Source: Oleidesulfovibrio sp964593925 | GTDB lineage: Bacteria > Desulfobacterota > Desulfovibrionia > Desulfovibrionales > Desulfovibrionaceae | Assembly (NCBI GenBank): GCA_964593925.1 | Contig: CAZQKM010000059.1 | Coordinates: forward strand, 1 to 5,645 | Length of the DNA: 5,645 nucleotides | Reading direction: 5' to 3' | Shown here: in pieces, positions 5,331-5,645 of the stretch | Position numbering within the stretch: the first letter of the stretch is position 1 | How the letters are laid out: the number at the start of each line of letters is the position of its first letter | The notes under the pieces: model-generated | Databases searched by the model: none | Told to the model about the DNA's origin: nothing | Seen by the model: only the letters and a program-made list of their open reading frames with translations | Translations under genes and position numbers: made by a program

Positions 5331-5359
5331 ATTATGCTTCTTGATTTATTGGCTGTCAA
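5331..5359 (-). promoter_or_regulatory. Near-consensus sigma-70 promoter upstream of nrfHA
   Basis: On the minus strand TTGACA (5359-5354, perfect) and CATAAT (5336-5331, 5 of 6) are separated by exactly 17 bases. This is the best promoter in the window. It faces nrfH with no other gene between, and the predicted start is near 5324. Its -35 overlaps the last codons of the small minus-strand ORF at 5346-5480. Confidence 0.7.
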
Positions 5360-5480
5360 GTATTTCCAGAAGACCAGATACTACAGCCACGATACTTCCT
5401 GAAGTTTGATTCTGTGCCATAGCTGTGTTTGCCTTTAAACCCAAGTGCAAGCGGTCCATGGATGATGCGACATTTCTCAT
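5346..5480 (-). CDS. Small hypothetical ORF or relic, 44 residues
   Basis: A minus-strand frame encodes MRNVASSMDRLHLGLK and ends in GLLEILDSQ-TAA. It has no recognised domain, a mixed N-terminal half and a hydrophobic segment (SIVAVVSGLLEIL) near the C-terminus. No good Shine-Dalgarno precedes ATG 5480 or the second ATG 5459. The same frame is open upstream to 5624 except for one TAA (5508-5510), reading ...PENRVYELPVTMSNF... before the stop. This suggests a gene of at least 90 codons broken by a nonsense change, or chance. It ends just before the nrfHA promoter and would be an upstream neighbour on the same strand. Confidence 0.25.
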   Translation of the reverse strand: MRNVASSMDRLHLGLKANTAMAQNQTSGSIVAVVSGLLEILDSQ

Positions 5481-5645
5481 ACTGCCCGGGGAAAACTTGA
5501 ACCGAATTTACCCGAGCGCAAAGAGACTTGGCTTGAAATTGCTCATGGTAACCGGCAATTCATAAACGCGATTTTCTGGATTGTGCGTACTGGTTGATCC
5601 TGCCACATTTTTGTGGAGTACCAGTTAAGCCACTTTTCTGTGTTC

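Noticed and set aside
1..5645. CRISPR array, insertion sequence or tandem repeats
   Set aside because: No regularly spaced repeats, no transposase motif and no terminal inverted repeats with target duplication were seen.

Overview
The window reads as part of the chromosome of a Gram-negative, anaerobically respiring proteobacterium in the broad sense. Its main load is a membrane-anchored ammonia-forming nitrite reductase (nrfH-nrfA, minus strand). It also carries a HlyC/RtxC-type toxin-activating acyltransferase (minus strand), a serine tRNA with encoded CCA, a probable 6S-like RNA and the tail of an FKBP/SlyD-type prolyl isomerase. The NrfH-anchored (not NrfB/CD) arrangement favours a Desulfobacterota-, Campylobacterota- or Bacteroidota-type respiratory organisation, but the NrfA protein itself is closer to the E. 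coli form than to D. vulgaris NrfA as I remember them. I cannot name the genus. Only about half of the bases are assigned to genes or RNAs. Several intergenic stretches of 400-970 bases carry no recognisable gene, which looks like gene decay in a host-associated lineage; that is inference.

Layout. 1-81: 3' end of an FKBP-type isomerase gene (+). About 93-327: a structured RNA ending in a clean intrinsic terminator (+), 6S-like in architecture. 328-669: no convincing gene. 670-1183: the acyltransferase gene with its terminator (-), a textbook Shine-Dalgarno and a candidate promoter. 1184-1902: no recognisable gene, with a strikingly C-rich, G-poor + strand. 1903-2058: promoter and tRNA-Ser(UGA). 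2059-2972: about 900 bases without a recognisable gene but with several inverted repeats. 2973-5359: the nrfHA unit (-), with terminator, nrfA, nrfH, a long leader holding three inverted repeats, and a near-consensus promoter. 5346-5624: an open minus-strand frame broken by one stop, either a small gene or a relic.

How the genes work together. NrfH (membrane tetraheme quinol dehydrogenase) passes electrons from menaquinol to NrfA (periplasmic pentaheme enzyme), which reduces nitrite to ammonium. The two genes are 39 bases apart and almost certainly co-transcribed, from about position 5324 down to the hairpin at 2973-3008. No heme lyase, nitrate reductase or regulator gene is present here, and no RTX protein substrate for the acyltransferase is in the window.
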